From: Georgenia yuyongxinii
GTDB taxonomy: Bacteria > Actinomycetota > Actinomycetes > Actinomycetales > Actinomycetaceae
Reading direction: 5' to 3'
Length of the DNA stretch: 64,000 nt
Assembly: GCF_006352065.1 (NCBI RefSeq)
Contig: NZ_CP040915.1
Location: 620,001 to 684,000, forward strand
In this document: positions 1-14,739 of the stretch, one piece after another
Layout: each line of letters starts with the position of its first letter
How positions within the stretch are numbered: the first letter of the stretch is position 1
Notes under the pieces: model-generated
Told to the model about the DNA's origin: nothing
Database searches by the model: none
The model's input: only the letters and a program-made list of their open reading frames with translations
Translations under genes and position numbers: made by a program

Positions 1-1
1 G

Positions 2-922
2 ACGTTCGGCCCCGGCGCGTACCTGGGCGACCTGACCGCCGTCGCCGACCTCGACGCCGTCGCCGCGGACGCGTGGGACCGGCTGCTCGAACGGGTCGCC
101 GAGGACCGCCACGCCCGCGCGGCGCTGCTCACCGAGGTGCGCGTGATCTCCGGGGGCCGCGCCGCCCACCTGACGGCGTCGTCGTACACCGCGTGGTGGC
201 TGCGCGAGGAGCTCGGTGCGCCGTTCGCGCACCCGCGGGCCGGTGCGGCGCGGACGCCGTTCCTGCCCGAGGCCCCGGGCGGGCTCGCCGGCCTCGACGA
301 CGCCGTCCTCACCGCGCTCGGCGCCGTGCAGGACCTGGCCGAGCTCGACGACGCCGGCTGGGAGGCGTACGTGGGCGGCTGGCCGCCGGTGGGCGAGGTG
401 CCCCTGACGGACGCGCTGGCGCTGTGGCGCGCCCTGGTGGGTGCGGGCGCGGCCGGGCTCGAGCTGTCGCCGCAGGCCGTGCCGGTGCTCGACGCGGGCA
501 CGGCCCGGATGGTGCCGGCGGAGGAAGCCGTGGTCGGGCCGCCGATGTGGGCGCAGGTGCGCCCGGTCCTCCCGGTGCCCGCCGGCGAGGTGGTGCGGGT
601 CGCGGAACTGCTGGACCTTGACGCCGTCGGGGAGGCACTGCCCGAGGCGGTCGGCGCCGGAGCGGTGGACACCCCTTCGGAGGTGCTGGCCGTGCTGCCC
701 GGCGCGCCGGCACAGTGGTGGGAGTGCACGCACCTGCGGGTCGCCGGCGTGGAGGTGGCCTGGTGGGCGGCCGACGGCGCAGCCTGGGCGACGACGACCG
801 CCGGCCTCTCCCGAGCGCTCGCCTACGCCGCCGGGAACTGGGCCGCGCGGCACCTGGTCGAGGCGGTGCTCACCGAGCCCGGCCGGCTGGCAGAGCTGCT
901 GGCCGAGCACGCCGGGCAGTGA
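2..922 (+). CDS. C-terminal part of a large protein, possibly sacsin/Hsp90-like ATPase
   Basis: The reading frame is open from the first bases of the window and stops at 920-922, so 306 C-terminal residues of a longer protein are seen. A GTG near 137 is probably internal because the upstream codons read as normal protein. Tryptophan-rich patches (WWLREELGAPF, and WWECTHLRVAGVEVAWW near the end) and an alanine-rich C-terminal helix resemble the tail of the roughly 900-1000-residue actinobacterial proteins with a sacsin N-terminal ATPase-like domain. That assignment is from memory of the C-terminal pattern only; the ATPase domain itself would lie outside the window. No membrane segment is visible. 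The next gene converges on it from the minus strand. Confidence 0.55.
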   Translation, partial: TFGPGAYLGDLTAVADLDAVAADAWDRLLERVAEDRHARAALLTEVRVISGGRAAHLTASSYTAWWLREELGAPFAHPRAGAARTPFLPEAPGGLAGLDDAVLTALGAVQDLAELDDAGWEAYVGGWPPVGEVPLTDALALWRALVGAGAAGLELSPQAVPVLDAGTARMVPAEEAVVGPPMWAQVRPVLPVPAGEVVRVAELLDLDAVGEALPEAVGAGAVDTPSEVLAVLPGAPAQWWECTHLRVAGVEVAWWAADGAAWATTTAGLSRALAYAAGNWAARHLVEAVLTEPGRLAELLAEHAGQ

Positions 923-968
923 GACGCCGGGGCCCGGTCGTCCGGCGGGCCCCGGGGCCGTGGGCTGC

Positions 969-2465
<1,497 letters not shown>

Positions 2466-2494
2466 TTGACGGATTGCGCCACCTTCCATAACGT
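2466..2494 (+). promoter_or_regulatory. Putative leaderless promoter of the LysR gene
   Basis: TTGACG (2466-2471), a 17-bp spacer and TAACGT (2489-2494) end six bases before the ATG at 2501, which has no Shine-Dalgarno sequence. The transcript would start at or next to the start codon. The near-palindrome GTTAATTGAC (2461-2470) lies across both -35 elements and is a candidate regulator site. Confidence 0.5.
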
Positions 2495-2500
2495 CCGGTC

Positions 2501-3463
2501 ATGGAATATGAGACCGCCCGTGGGGGCGTGCCGGCCTCGGGGGCGGGCGGGCTGCTCGGTCGCATCAGGTTGCGGCACGTGACCTGCTTCGTCGCCGTCG
2601 CGCAGGAGCGGAACCTGGGTCGCGCCGCGGACCGGCTGGGCCTGACCCAGCCCGCAGTCACCAAGACCCTGAACGAGCTCGAGTCCGTCGCCGCGGCCCG
2701 GCTGCTGGACCGCGGCCGGCACGGGGCCCAGCTCACGGCCGCCGGCGAGCAGTTCCTGCGCCACGCCCTCGGTGTCACCGAGGCGATGGCGGCGGCGGCG
2801 GCCGCGCTGGCCGGCGCAGGGGAGCCCACGACGGCGACCGTGCGGCTCGGTGCCCTGCCCACCGTCGCCGGGGTGCTGCTTCCCGGCGCGGTGGCCCGGC
2901 TGCACGAGCGGCACCCAGGGGTGGGTGTGCAGGTGCGCACGGGCTCCAACACCGTGCTGCTCGAGGCGCTGCGGGCCGGTGAGCTCGACCTGGTGCTGGG
3001 GCGGATGGCCGAGCCCGCAACGATGCGGGGCGTCTCCTTCGAACTGCTCTACGCCGAGTCCCTCGCGCTGGTGGTGCGCCCCGGTCACCCGCTGACGCGC
3101 GCCGGCGGGCCGGTCTCCTTGCCGGCGGTCCTCGCCCACCCGGTGGTGGTGGCTACGGCCGGCACGGTGCCCCGGCATCACACCGAGGTCCTTCTGCAAC
3201 GGCACGGGCTGCACCTCCCGGCCGGATGTGTCGAGACCCTGGAGGTCTCGGTCGCGCGGGCGATCGTGCGCCACACGGACGCGGTGTGGTTCACCGCCGA
3301 GCGAGCCCCGCAGGTCGACCTCGACGACGGCCTCCTGGTGCGTCTCGACGTGCCCACCCCTGGCACGGCCGAACCGGTCGGCGTGTTCCGCCGCAGCGTT
3401 GACGAACCCTCCGTCGTCACCGACGCGCTGCTGTCGACGCTGCGCACCCTGGCGGGGGAGTGA
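2501..3463 (+). CDS. LysR-family regulator, PcaQ-like
   Basis: A 320-residue LysR-type regulator with an N-terminal winged helix-turn-helix (residues about 22-80: LRHVTCFVAVAQERNLGRAADRLGLTQPAVTKTLNELE) and a periplasmic-binding-type effector domain (about 110-310). The helix-turn-helix stretch is very close to PcaQ regulators of protocatechuate genes, and it is divergent from pcaHG, so it probably activates pcaHG in response to a beta-ketoadipate pathway intermediate. Effector identity is inference. Translation from the ATG at 2501 is probably leaderless. A convergent ORF overlaps its last 47 bases. Confidence 0.9.
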   Translation: MEYETARGGVPASGAGGLLGRIRLRHVTCFVAVAQERNLGRAADRLGLTQPAVTKTLNELESVAAARLLDRGRHGAQLTAAGEQFLRHALGVTEAMAAAAAALAGAGEPTTATVRLGALPTVAGVLLPGAVARLHERHPGVGVQVRTGSNTVLLEALRAGELDLVLGRMAEPATMRGVSFELLYAESLALVVRPGHPLTRAGGPVSLPAVLAHPVVVATAGTVPRHHTEVLLQRHGLHLPAGCVETLEVSVARAIVRHTDAVWFTAERAPQVDLDDGLLVRLDVPTPGTAEPVGVFRRSVDEPSVVTDALLSTLRTLAGE

Positions 3464-3761
3464 CGACAGCCCTCACTCGCTGCCGACGCCGTCGCGTTCC
3501 AGGTGCACGCCGTATCCGGGGGAAGAGCACGAGACTGCCGGCGCGGAGGCCTCCCGCCCTGGCCCGACTCGTGCGGCCGAGCCAGGAGCTGCCGCGGAAG
3601 AGCGCCCACAGCGCGGTCACGGGCAGGTACGCCGCTGCGAGGGTGAGCACGCCGCCTGACCCACCAGCGACGCCGGCCAGTGCGACGACCACCAGACCGA
3701 CGAGGCCGGTCACGGTCGCCGGCCGTCGGAAGCTGCCGACCCGGCCTCGTCTCTTGTCCAC
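3417..3761 (-). CDS. Doubtful small membrane protein or gene remnant
   Basis: A 114-residue minus-strand frame starting GTG. Residues about 15-33 and 37-55 form two hydrophobic segments (TGLVGLVVVALAGVAGG and LTLAAAYLPVTALWALF), followed by a basic, low-complexity tail that does not look like folded protein and overlaps the end of the LysR gene. It may be a real two-helix membrane protein with a wrong C-terminus, or the remnant of one. No family was recognised and no ribosome-binding site is evident. Confidence 0.3.
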   Translation of the reverse strand: MDKRRGRVGSFRRPATVTGLVGLVVVALAGVAGGSGGVLTLAAAYLPVTALWALFRGSSWLGRTSRARAGGLRAGSLVLFPRIRRAPGTRRRRQRVRAVVTPPPGCAASTAARR

Positions 3762-4168
3762 ACCTCGGTATCAGACGTAAACCTTCTCGAATCCGGGCTC
3801 CGCCGTGCGTCGAGCCCAGCGCAGGTTGATGGACGGTGACTTCCGACGGATACGTGGCCCGATCGCGCCGCCACGACAGTCCCAAGCGGCAGAGGGACCA
3901 TCCCGACCCATCGCCAGGCACCGAACACCAGGCTCGCGGCCCACCGTCGGGCGATGTGACCGAGGCCATGGCTTGTGGGTTTGCGCCCTCGCCGAGACGC
4001 TGGGTAATCTTCTGGAGTCCCGCCAGGGAGGCACGGACACCGAGAGGTGGCCGGTCCCGCGGGAACACTCCCTCTAGATGAAGCGTGAGACGTTTTGCGC
4101 GCTTTTTCGGGGGTGCTGGATTTGTATTTCTGTGTGTGGGTTCTGCGGGTTGTTGGAAATCGGCGGAG
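3762..4168. other. Intergenic region upstream of the rRNA promoter
   Basis: Several short frames cross this 407-bp stretch on both strands but none has a convincing start, codon bias or recognisable product. From about 4080 the composition becomes T-rich, as often seen upstream of rRNA promoters. Nothing else is seen. Confidence 0.5.
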
Positions 4169-4198
4169 TTGACAAGCGGGAATCGGTCCGGTTAGGCT
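4169..4198 (+). promoter_or_regulatory. rRNA operon promoter
   Basis: TTGACA (4169-4174), an 18-bp spacer and TAGGCT (4193-4198) form a strong housekeeping-type promoter about 330 bp upstream of mature 16S, the usual place in actinobacterial rrn operons. Confidence 0.8.
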
Positions 4199-4256
4199 TG
4201 AGAGGTTGCCCCGGAGGCGGTTGGGACTTGGGTCCTGGTTGTTTCTGGTGTGTGTC

Positions 4257-4268
4257 TGTTCTTTGAGA
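4257..4268 (+). promoter_or_regulatory. rRNA leader boxA-like antitermination element
   Basis: TGTTCTTTGAGA matches the boxA-type element of actinobacterial rRNA leaders that recruits Nus antitermination factors. The bases that follow (4269-4287) can pair, with G-U pairs and a few mismatches, with 6221-6240 in the 16S-23S spacer to form the pre-16S processing stem. A second, related element (TTGCTTGAGAACT) lies before 23S at about 6362-6374. Confidence 0.6.
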
Positions 4269-4527
4269 ACTCAACAGTGTGCCAAGTTTTTGATGCCATT
4301 TGATTCTGTGCATCGCTTGTCCTGCCTTTTGTGGGTGGGGTGTGTGGTGTGTGGGGTCTTTGTTTTGTTTTGGTTACATGCTCATCGTCTGTCTCGTCGG
4401 GTGGTGGGTGTGATGCCATGGATTGGCCTCGCTTCGGTGGGGTTGTCTTCGTATGGTTTGTCGCTCCTGGTTTGGCTGGTCTTGCTCTTTGGGGTGGGGT
4501 TGGTTGTCGGGGGTTGGCAGTTGGTTT

Positions 4528-9527
<5,000 letters not shown>

Positions 9528-9630
9528 TAACTAAGACACAAAGTCTTGCAACGCGTCCACTGTACGGTTCCCGAGAAACCCACCCCCGACACCCATGTTG
9601 GACAAGGGCCCACGGGTACATCTCCATAGA

Positions 9631-9749
9631 GTTACGGCGGTCATAGCGAGGGGGAAACGCCCGGTCCCATTCCGAACCCGGAAGCTAAGCCCCTCAGCGC
9701 CGATGGTACTGCACGGGAGACTGTGTGGGAGAGTAGGACACCGCCGAAC
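9631..9749 (+). rRNA. 5S ribosomal RNA
   Basis: GTTACGGCGGTCATAGCG to ACACCGCCGAAC gives the paired 5' and 3' ends of 5S, with the conserved CCGAACCCGGAAGCTAAG in the middle; 119 nt, directly downstream of the 23S processing stem. Confidence 0.95.
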
Positions 9750-9758
9750 ACCCATTAA

Positions 9759-9794
9759 CAGAAAGGCCCCCACCACCAGGTGGGGGCCTTTCTG
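9759..9794 (+). terminator. rRNA operon terminator
   Basis: A perfect 16-bp stem (9759-9774 with 9779-9794) around an ACCA loop, followed by a short T-rich run (CATTTCTTTG). It also faces the convergent gene that ends at 9814. Confidence 0.85.
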
Positions 9795-9813
9795 CATTTC
9801 TTTGAGCATTCGT

Positions 9814-10098
9814 TCAGGCGTGCTCGCCCTGCTGGCAGTGGTCGGCGGCGCAGTTGCACTGCTGGCACCACAGCTCGCCGACGTTGGGCTCGTACTCATG
9901 GTCGTGTGCGGTCAGCCGGTCGTCGTCGAACGGCAGGGTGTCCTGGATGCCGGACGGCCGAAGCTCGCGGTAGAGCTCGAACGCCGTCTCTTGGGAGATG
10001 ATGCCGTCCAGGGCGAGGTCGGCGAGGGCGTCGAAGACGCGGTACTTGTCTTGCTCGTCGAGCTCGAGGGGATGAATGGTCTCTCGGTGCCGTGCCAT
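9814..10098 (-). CDS. Small conserved hypothetical protein with C-terminal Cys motif
   Basis: A 94-residue acidic protein. The ATG at 10098 was chosen because GGAGGG precedes it at good spacing; the upstream in-frame extension is basic and unlikely. The middle (DKYRVFDALADLALDGIISQ) looks helical and the C-terminus has a cysteine/histidine cluster (WCQQCNCAADHCQQGEHA) that could bind zinc or iron. No family was recognised. It is convergent with the rRNA operon and not in an obvious operon. Confidence 0.65.
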   Translation of the reverse strand: MARHRETIHPLELDEQDKYRVFDALADLALDGIISQETAFELYRELRPSGIQDTLPFDDDRLTAHDHEYEPNVGELWCQQCNCAADHCQQGEHA

Positions 10099-10302
10099 CT
10101 GGGTCCCTCCACGCGCGCCGACCTGCTCGTGCCGGAGTCTGCAAACTACCGCGCACACCCGGTGCCCGCGCGCCGTCGGCACACACGTAATTGAAATGGG
10201 ATGGGGACGGCGGAGGTCGTTTGCTGCGCGACTCATGAATCGCCGTGGGCGATTTCGCGCACGTCTCCTTCGGATATGGGAGTTCCTCGCTACGCTCACG
10301 AC

Positions 10303-12129
10303 ATGCGGGAGACGAGCGAGCAGCTAAAGGGCGCGCCCGTCGACAATTCCACTAGGCCCCTGTCGGCACGTGGTGCGTCATCACTGTGGCGCCGTGGGAC
10401 GACGCCGTCGTCGCCGCGAGTGTGGGCAGAGGGTAGGGCGGTGCGACCGTCGGCGCCCCTCCCTGACGGTTCACTCCGCGGATCTGGTGGTCGAGGGACG
10501 CAGACGCGCTTCGGCTCCCACCTGGGGGTCTTCTTTTGGCAGCTGCCCTTCCTCGGGGTGAGCTCCGTGCTCGCGCTCGGCATGCTGGCCTACGGGCCGG
10601 AGGCTCTGCGCCTGCCCGGGTTCGCGGCCGGTGTGCTGGTGGCCGTGGCGGCGTCCGTCCTGGCCCTGGTCGTCCCGTGGCGCAAGCTCCCCCCGGCGAC
10701 GGCGGCCGTCGTGCCGCTCGCCGACGTCGTCGCCGTCGGTCTCCTGATCGCGGGCGGATTCCGCGCGAGCACCCTGCTCGTGCTGCCCGTGCTCTGGCTG
10801 TCCACGGTGTACGGAGCCCCGGGTGTGGCCATCTCGGTCGTCGCGGCCACCCTCGCGGCGTGGGGCCCGGACCTGCTCTCCCCGCAGATCCAGGCCGCCG
10901 ATGTCCAGCGCCTCATCATCCTGCCGATGGTGCTCAGTGCCGTCGGGGTGGCCGCCCACCTCGCCGAGCGGCGCTCGGCCGCCCGGCTCGACCTGCTCGG
11001 CCGGCAGAGCGCCCTCATCGAGGAGACCCTCGCCGAGTCGCACCAGCAGAGCCGCGTGCTGGACTCCATCCTCAACACCATCGACGTCGGAGTCGTGGCA
11101 CTGGACCGCGACGGGCGCATCACCATCATCAATCGCGCCCACGCCGCCGCCACCGAGGGCCGGCTCCGGGTCGGTGACCACGTCAGCGTCCAGGGCGGCG
11201 TCGACGGCTACGCCGCGGACCGCCGGACCCCGCTCGGTGCCGACGGCTCACCGCTCGTCCGGGCCAGCCGCGGCGAGGACATCGACCGCGAGCTGACCTG
11301 GTGGGACAACGGTGGAGGCAGCTGGCTCGCCTACCGCGTCTCGGCGGCCCAGCTCCACGACGTCACCGGCCGGCGCAGCGGGGCCGTCGTCGTCTATCAG
11401 GACCTCACCGCCGAGATGGCGGCCCTGGCCCAGCGTGAGGACTTCGTCTCGTCGGTCTCCCACGAGCTGCGCACCCCGCTGACCTCGGTGCTCGGCTATC
11501 TCGAGCTGGCCTCCGACGACCCCACCGCCACCGAGGGGGTACGCGCCCACCTGCGGGTGGCCGAGCGCAACGCTGAACGACTGCTGCAGCTGGTCTCCGA
11601 CCTGCTCCTGGCCGCGCGCACACGGGAGCGCGGCCTCGAGTTCGACCGGGACGTCGTCGACCTGCGCAACCTCGTCGCCGAGACGGTCCAGAGCCAGCTC
11701 CCGCACGCCCACACCGCCGGGCTCACGATGCGCCACCACCTCGCCGAGCCGTGCCGGATGCTCGGCGACCGGACCCGACTGGGTCAGGTCATCGACAACG
11801 TCCTGTCCAACGCCATCAAGTACACCCAGGCCGGCGGGGAGATCGAGGTGACGCTGCGCCCCACCACCGACGTGGCCCGCGTGACGATCAGGGACACCGG
11901 CATGGGGATCACCCCGGCCGACCAGGAGAAGCTCTTCACCCGCTTCTACCGCGCCCCGGCCGTGCGCAACGGGGCCGTGGTGGGGACCGGGCTGGGGCTG
12001 CACCTGTCACGGCAGATCGTCGAGGCGCACGGCGGCACCATCGAGCTGACCTCCGTACTGGGTGAGGGCACGAGTGTGGAGATCGTGCTGCCCATGCCCG
12101 ACCCCGCGGAGACCGGGAGCCGGTCATGA
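10303..12129 (+). CDS. PAS sensor histidine kinase
   Basis: A 608-residue membrane histidine kinase. Four to five hydrophobic segments lie at about residues 76-210, then a coiled-coil linker, a PAS-like domain (about 245-370, ILNTIDVGVVALDRDGRITI), HisKA with SHELRTPLTSVLGYLEL (phospho-acceptor His387) and a HATPase_c domain with N box (DNVLSNAIKY), DTGMGI and GTGLGLHLS. The start at 10303 is preceded by TACGCT six bases upstream and no Shine-Dalgarno, suggesting a leaderless mRNA. It overlaps the next gene by four bases (ATGA). No response regulator lies beside it; the two OmpR-type regulators at 17-20 kb are candidate partners. Confidence 0.93.
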   Translation: MRETSEQLKGAPVDNSTRPLSARGASSLWRRGTTPSSPRVWAEGRAVRPSAPLPDGSLRGSGGRGTQTRFGSHLGVFFWQLPFLGVSSVLALGMLAYGPEALRLPGFAAGVLVAVAASVLALVVPWRKLPPATAAVVPLADVVAVGLLIAGGFRASTLLVLPVLWLSTVYGAPGVAISVVAATLAAWGPDLLSPQIQAADVQRLIILPMVLSAVGVAAHLAERRSAARLDLLGRQSALIEETLAESHQQSRVLDSILNTIDVGVVALDRDGRITIINRAHAAATEGRLRVGDHVSVQGGVDGYAADRRTPLGADGSPLVRASRGEDIDRELTWWDNGGGSWLAYRVSAAQLHDVTGRRSGAVVVYQDLTAEMAALAQREDFVSSVSHELRTPLTSVLGYLELASDDPTATEGVRAHLRVAERNAERLLQLVSDLLLAARTRERGLEFDRDVVDLRNLVAETVQSQLPHAHTAGLTMRHHLAEPCRMLGDRTRLGQVIDNVLSNAIKYTQAGGEIEVTLRPTTDVARVTIRDTGMGITPADQEKLFTRFYRAPAVRNGAVVGTGLGLHLSRQIVEAHGGTIELTSVLGEGTSVEIVLPMPDPAETGSRS

Positions 12130-13334
12130 TCCTGGACACCCTCACCCTCCTCATCGCCGCGGCGCTGGTGATCACCACGTCCTCGGGGATGTTTGTCGCC
12201 GAGGCGTGGGTACGCACCGGCGACCTCGTCGACCGGCTGTGGACGCTGGCCTTCGCCGCCGCGATCACCACGGCGCTGGCCTACGCCGTCGCCACGCTCG
12301 CCGCCGACCAGTGGTGGGTCACCGCCGTCGGGAACGGGGCCAGTGTGCTGTGCGTGTGGGCGATGTGGAGCGGTATCCGCGCCTACCAGCGCCGCTCGTC
12401 GCGAGTGGTGGTCGCCTTCGCGGTGGCGCTGCTCGCGGTCGCGGCGGTGCTCGTCGAGGGGCCCGACGGCGGAGCCTGGGCGGGCGCGGTCGTTGCCCTG
12501 GGTGGCACCGCGGTCGGGGCGTTGGCGGGTGGTGTCGCGCTGCTGCGCGGCAAGGCGCACACCGGCCGGGCCGCGCTCGTGCTCGCCGCCATCCTGCTTC
12601 TCGGTGGCCTCTTCTACGCGGTGCGCTCCGTGGTCTTCGTGCTCGCCGGGCCGGACTCGCCGGGCTTCGAGCAGTACCTGGGCACCGCCGTCACCACGCT
12701 CGTCAACATCCTCTTGGTCAATGGGGCCGCCTTCGCCGCCGTGACCATGCGGGAGCGCACCGCCCGGCAAGAGATCGCCGAGGGGCAGAACTTCGATGCC
12801 AGGACCGGTGCACGGACCAACCACTCGTTCGAGCCACGGGCGGTCGAGCAGCTACGCCGGTCGGCCGAGTCACTCGCACCGGTAGCCATGGTGCAGCTCG
12901 TGCCCGAGGGTCTCGAGACGCTCGAGCTGGCGTTCGGGGCGGACGTCGCCGAGCAGGCGCTCGTGGCGTGCGGTGAGGTGGCTCAAGTGTTGCTGCCGCC
13001 GCGTGCGCTCATGGGCCTCGATCCGGTGGGGGCGGCGTCGTTCCAGGTGCTGCTGCCTGGGTGGGACGAGAGCGATGCCGTCGAGTGGGCCACCGAGGTG
13101 CGCAGGGAGCTCGTCGCTACGCGCCTGGAGGTACCCGGCAGTCACGTGCGGATCGGTGCCAGCGCCGGCGTTGCCGACGTGCGGCTCCACGGGTACTCGC
13201 TGGGTGAACTCTGTGACGCGGCACGGGCCGCCGCCCAGCAGGCCGTGGCCGACGGGAACCGGGTCGTCACGGCGAGTGCCGCAGGCGTGAGTGGTGCGCG
13301 CGTGGCCCAGCCGGTGGAGCACGCTCGGGACTGA
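12126..13334 (+). CDS. Membrane protein with degenerate GGDEF domain
   Basis: 402 residues, translationally coupled to the histidine kinase. Six hydrophobic segments occupy about residues 1-210. The C-terminal half follows the order of a GGDEF (diguanylate cyclase) domain, including the late IGASAGVADVR and LCDAARAAAQQAVADGNRVV segments. The signature itself is GAASF instead of GGDEF (in LDPVGAASFQVLLPG), so the catalytic and metal-binding acidic residues are missing. It is therefore probably not a cyclase, and more likely a nucleotide-sensing or scaffolding partner of the kinase. The GGDEF assignment rests on pattern order, not on a search. Confidence 0.75.
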   Translation: MILDTLTLLIAAALVITTSSGMFVAEAWVRTGDLVDRLWTLAFAAAITTALAYAVATLAADQWWVTAVGNGASVLCVWAMWSGIRAYQRRSSRVVVAFAVALLAVAAVLVEGPDGGAWAGAVVALGGTAVGALAGGVALLRGKAHTGRAALVLAAILLLGGLFYAVRSVVFVLAGPDSPGFEQYLGTAVTTLVNILLVNGAAFAAVTMRERTARQEIAEGQNFDARTGARTNHSFEPRAVEQLRRSAESLAPVAMVQLVPEGLETLELAFGADVAEQALVACGEVAQVLLPPRALMGLDPVGAASFQVLLPGWDESDAVEWATEVRRELVATRLEVPGSHVRIGASAGVADVRLHGYSLGELCDAARAAAQQAVADGNRVVTASAAGVSGARVAQPVEHARD

Positions 13335-13367
13335 TGGACATGTCCGAACCCAAGGTAACCGCGGAAT

Positions 13368-13400
13368 CTTGAGGCGACCTTGAGGTGACGTGAAGGTGCC
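13368..13400 (+). promoter_or_regulatory. Three 11-bp direct repeats, candidate response-regulator site
   Basis: Units at 13368-13378, 13379-13389 and 13390-13400 (CTTGAGGCGAC, CTTGAGGTGAC, GTGAAGGTGCC) are spaced by exactly 11 bp, the usual pattern for PhoB/OmpR-family regulators. They lie about 100 bp upstream of the first TasA-like gene. Confidence 0.45.
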
Positions 13401-13496
13401 CTGAACGCCGCGTTGAGGCGGGGGCGGCACTGTCGGTGATGTTGCAGGAGCGGGCTGAAGCGCTCGCTCTCCCGAACCGTCACCGAAGGAATCCCG

Positions 13497-14102
13497 ATGC
13501 GCACCAAGGCCGCTCAGCCCCGCAGCTCCTCCAAGAAGATGCGGAAAGGCATTGTCGCCGGCGTCGTCGGCATTGCACTTCTTGCTGGTGGGACCGCGTC
13601 GTTCGCCACGTGGGAAGCCAAGTACTCGAACGCCGGTTCCATCACGACGGGCACCCTGAGCCTCACGGGCAAGAATACGGAAAGCCAGAAGTGGAAGATC
13701 AACGGCTCCACGGCCGTGCCGGACATCACGCAGTTCCGAATGGTGCCGGGTGACGTCCTGACCTTCGAGGACCAGGTCACACTGACGGCCACTGGCCAGC
13801 GGATGACCGCATCCCTCAGGCCGCAGCTCGGGAACTTTACGGAGGACGCGGCACTGAATGGCTTTATCGATTACAACGTGCAGGTCAGCGACGCCAATGG
13901 CGTGGTGGTTTTCTCGTGGAACAAGAACACCTGGTCCAACGCCATGGTTGTTCCGATCACGAGCGGCACGACCCGCGTCCTGACGATGGAGGCAGAGATC
14001 ACCTTCGCCAGCAACGCCACAGCGGCAGCGACGCAGGGCAAGACCATCACGTTCGCGGATGCGGGGCTCGTCGCCACGCAGACGGCGGCCGGCGTGAACT
14101 AA
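13497..14102 (+). CDS. TasA/camelysin-like exported protein with SipW-type signal peptide
   Basis: A 201-residue secreted protein. After a basic N-terminus, residues about 18-38 form a hydrophobic segment ending in ASFATWEAKYSNAG, the TxAxW-type end of the 'alternate' signal peptides processed by SipW-like peptidases. The mature part is beta-rich and Thr/Asn-rich with no cysteine, as in TasA/CalY fibre subunits. AAGGA precedes the ATG. It opens a cluster with two further exported proteins and a SipW-type peptidase. Fibre formation is inferred from the family, not visible here. Confidence 0.8.
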   Translation: MRTKAAQPRSSSKKMRKGIVAGVVGIALLAGGTASFATWEAKYSNAGSITTGTLSLTGKNTESQKWKINGSTAVPDITQFRMVPGDVLTFEDQVTLTATGQRMTASLRPQLGNFTEDAALNGFIDYNVQVSDANGVVVFSWNKNTWSNAMVVPITSGTTRVLTMEAEITFASNATAAATQGKTITFADAGLVATQTAAGVN

Positions 14103-14193
14103 CCACATCCCGAACTGGAGGGAGCCGGACGCCCTTCGTCCGGCTTCCCTCCCTAACAACCCCACTCGATCGTGAGCAGCAGATGAGGATGAC

Positions 14194-14739
14194 ATGACCG
14201 CCAAAGCCGTCCGTGGCCTGGTTGCCATCGCCGCCGTCGTCTTCCTGCTCAGCAGCGGTCTGGGCAGTACCGCGTTGTGGTCCGCCCAGGCCCTCATGCC
14301 GACGGGTCAGGTCACCAGCGGGCAGCTGCGCCTCGAGCAGGAGCCGATGACCATCACGCTCACCCGGGACGGTACGACGACCGATCTCTCCACCACGCTC
14401 GGTCAGCAGGCGCTGCGCCCCGGTGACGTGCTGACCTACCGCGTCCCGGTGACGCCGGTGCTCCAGGGCACAAGCCTTGAGGCCACCCTCGCGCTTGACG
14501 TCAGCGGGCTGGTGGTCGGTGCGCTGCGGGACGTGGTGGGCAAGCCCGCGGTGACCGTCCAGACGGACCCGAGAGGGCTCCTCTCCACGAGCTCCGGCCC
14601 GTGGAACGTCACGCCCGCACTCAATCGCTCGCGTGTGACCGGCATCATTACGGTCACGATCCCCGCCACTGCGGGTTCCGCGCTCCAGGGGCAGACCCTC
14701 GACCCGGGCAACATCACATGGACCCTGACGCAGGTATGA
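14194..14739 (+). CDS. Second TasA-like exported protein
   Basis: 181 residues with an N-terminal hydrophobic segment (about residues 8-28) ending in GSTALWSAQA, again the SipW-dependent type, and a beta-rich Thr-rich mature domain (LRPGDVLTYRVPVTP; DPGNITWTLTQV at the end) similar in design to the preceding protein (MVPGDVLTFEDQVTL). Its stop codon overlaps the start of the next gene in an ATGA junction. Likely a minor fibre subunit or anchor. Confidence 0.75.
   Translation: MTAKAVRGLVAIAAVVFLLSSGLGSTALWSAQALMPTGQVTSGQLRLEQEPMTITLTRDGTTTDLSTTLGQQALRPGDVLTYRVPVTPVLQGTSLEATLALDVSGLVVGALRDVVGKPAVTVQTDPRGLLSTSSGPWNVTPALNRSRVTGIITVTIPATAGSALQGQTLDPGNITWTLTQV

Noticed and set aside
3805-4081. Short overlapping plus-strand frames before the rRNA promoter
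   Set aside because: No ribosome-binding site, composition or homology supports them; the region is most likely non-coding.
12870-14297. 475-residue minus-strand frame
   Set aside because: Antisense to the GGDEF-like and TasA-like genes, which have ribosome-binding sites, domains and coupling; composition is that of a shadow frame.
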